From: Bacillota bacterium
GTDB lineage: Bacteria; Bacillota; Clostridia; DSM-8532
Direction of reading: 5' to 3'
DNA length: 64,000 nt
Assembly (NCBI GenBank): GCA_023415825.1
Contig: JAEZJF010000015.1
Location: forward strand, 1-64,000
Each line of letters opens with the position of its first letter. The first letter of the stretch is position 1. A program made the position numbers and the translations under genes. Of this stretch, positions 62,640-64,000 are shown in pieces. Below the pieces are notes generated by a model. The model did no database searches. It saw nothing but the letters and a program-made list of their open reading frames with translations, and had not been told where the DNA came from.

Positions 62640-64000
62640 TTAAGGAGTATCATACGGAACTTTCTGCTGCATGATTTCCAACAGTGAGGCTAATTCGTTG
62701 CAGGCTTGAACAGCCTGGGTGGTATCCTTGTTTTTTAAGGCCTTCTTGGTGCGTTTAACAGCTTCATCAAGTGCTGCCCGGTCATTCTTATCAAGCTTTT
62801 TATGAATTACCGATGCCTGATGAATCAGCTGTTCTGCGTTATTCTGCGCTGCGGCTTCTTCTCTGTGCCTTGCATCCTCAGTCGCATATTGCTGTGCATC
62901 ATGTATGGCCCGATCAATATCGGCCTGGCTCAAGTTTGAGGAGGAGGTAATGGTAATGTTTTGTTCCTTGCCGGTCTCCAGATCTCTGGCTGATACATTG
63001 ACAATGCCGTTGGTATCAATATTGAAGGTGACTTCAATTTGGGGTACACCCCTGGGTGCGCGGCGTATACCGTTGAGCCTGAATTTGCCCAGCGGTTTAT
63101 TGTGCCTTGCCATTTCTCGTTCACCCTGCAAAACATGAACATCGACAGAGGGCTGGAAATTAGCGGCTGTGGTGAAAACCTGGCTCCTTTTAATGGGAAG
63201 TGTCGTATTACGCTCGATTATTTTTGTAAAAACGCCACCCATGGTTTCAATGCCGAGAGAAAGAGGCATTACGTCCAAAAGCAATAGATCCTTAACCTCA
63301 CCAATAAGCACGCCGGCTTGAAGCGCCGCTCCCAGGGCAACACATTCATCAGGGTTAATGCTTTTTGAGGGTTCCTTGCCTATGAATTTTTTTACTGCCT
63401 CCTGTACCGCAGGTATACGGCTGGAACCTCCCACAAGCAGGACCTTACTGATATCTCCCGGGTTAAGGCCAGAATCATGCATGGCCTGGTTTACCGGCTC
63501 CATTGTTGCATTGACGAGATGTGCTGTAAGTTCATTAAACTTTGTTCTGGTTAGTGCAGTTGCCATGTGCAGCGGTCCAGATCTGTTTGAGGCGATAAAG
63601 GGAAGGTTAACTTCGGTTGATGATACGCCGCTTAATTCAATCTTGGCTTTTTCTGCCGCTTCTTTTACACGCTGCAACGAAGTAGGATCTTTGGAAAGAT
63701 CAACCCGGGTCTCCTTTTTGAATTCCTTTATAAGGTAATCTACCACGCAATTGTCGAAGTCGTCACCGCCCAGACGGTTATTGCCTGCTGTGGCAAGCAC
63801 TTCAATAACACCGCTGTCGATATCGAGAACGGATACGTCAAAGGTTCCACCACCCAGATCATAAACCATGATCTTTTGAGGAGTTTCTTTATCCACACCG
63901 TAAGCAAGCGCTGCTGCGGTAGGCTCGTTGATGATTCGCTGAACATTCAAGCCTGCGATTTTACCGGCATCCTTGGTCGCCTGCCGTTGTGCATCTGTAA
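62640..64000 (-). CDS. dnaK: Hsp70 chaperone DnaK (partial, N-terminus beyond right edge)
   Basis: The C-terminal 450 or so residues of DnaK. Visible are INEPTAAALAYG, the phosphate-binding VYDLGGGTFDVSVL, LVGGSSRIPAVQ, the linker DLLLLDVMPLSLGIETMGG, and a substrate-binding domain with GVPQIEVTF. The frame is open to the window edge and starts inside the ATPase domain, so the gene is partial only because the window ends. The C-terminal lid is rather short and lacks the acidic tail common in DnaK (it ends QQKVPYDTP). It binds unfolded proteins with DnaJ and GrpE, which are not in the window. Confidence 0.95.
   Translation of the reverse strand, partial: TDAQRQATKDAGKIAGLNVQRIINEPTAAALAYGVDKETPQKIMVYDLGGGTFDVSVLDIDSGVIEVLATAGNNRLGGDDFDNCVVDYLIKEFKKETRVDLSKDPTSLQRVKEAAEKAKIELSGVSSTEVNLPFIASNRSGPLHMATALTRTKFNELTAHLVNATMEPVNQAMHDSGLNPGDISKVLLVGGSSRIPAVQEAVKKFIGKEPSKSINPDECVALGAALQAGVLIGEVKDLLLLDVMPLSLGIETMGGVFTKIIERNTTLPIKRSQVFTTAANFQPSVDVHVLQGEREMARHNKPLGKFRLNGIRRAPRGVPQIEVTFNIDTNGIVNVSARDLETGKEQNITITSSSNLSQADIDRAIHDAQQYATEDARHREEAAAQNNAEQLIHQASVIHKKLDKNDRAALDEAVKRTKKALKNKDTTQAVQACNELASLLEIMQQKVPYDTP

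Noticed and set aside
1..64000. tRNA, rRNA and CRISPR arrays
   Set aside because: No tRNA T-loop or acceptor patterns, ribosomal RNA stretches or regularly spaced repeats were noticed by eye on either strand; a tRNAscan or CRISPR search would settle it.

Overview
The window looks like chromosome of a Gram-positive, probably clostridial (Firmicutes) anaerobe. The signs are strong AGGAGG-type ribosome binding sites with frequent TTG and GTG starts, an S-layer-homology protein, a tyrosine kinase split into separate modulator and kinase genes, a LoaP-type antiterminator, a Bce-type two-component/ABC module, a YkuS-family protein and a sodium-pumping decarboxylase beta subunit. The genus cannot be fixed from sequence alone.

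Layout. (1) 1-56: first codons of a minus-strand transposase, so an insertion sequence runs off the left edge. (2) 260-16340: a stand-alone receiver protein, two giant secreted beta-sandwich proteins (2652 and 2220 residues, the second with three SLH domains) and a subtilisin-like protease without a visible propeptide. (3) 16449-19900: an AT-rich island holding a secreted NPCBM-domain protein with a C-terminal ParB-like domain, directly followed by a small cytoplasmic protein; this looks like a polymorphic toxin with its immunity protein. Gene debris and inverted repeats follow. (4) 20008-29000: metabolic and stress genes, namely an SDR, OadB with a tiny OadG-like gene and a leader carrying a terminator, an orphan 50-residue peptide, an aldehyde dehydrogenase, an ArsR regulator with two matching operators and its permease, and a large multicopper oxidase with two fibronectin III domains.

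(5) 29312-55624: a co-directional exopolysaccharide or capsule operon of about 26 kb. It starts with the regulatory set (Wzz-like modulator, BY-kinase, PHP phosphatase), a degenerate sugar-phosphate transferase and LoaP. It then carries all five enzymes expected for UDP-ManNAc3NAcA, a WecA-like initiating transferase, two glycosyltransferases, a Wzy-like polymerase, an MviN-type flippase, two NodB-like deacetylase-family proteins, two FemAB/GNAT-like acyltransferases and a WbqC-like protein. The distal end holds a UDP-GlcNAc 4,6-dehydratase, an LpxD-like acyltransferase, an amino-acid adenylation enzyme, a PLP decarboxylase and an acyl carrier protein. Together these suggest that an amino acid is activated, loaded on the carrier, decarboxylated there, and passed to an amino sugar of the polymer. 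This is the strongest candidate for an undescribed system.

(6) 55724-64000: a YkuS-like protein, an AEC-family transporter, a BceRSAB-like detoxification module with repeats upstream of the transporter genes, a small membrane protein, a zinc-ribbon membrane protein and the 3' two-thirds of dnaK, which continues beyond the right edge. No tRNA, rRNA or CRISPR array was seen.
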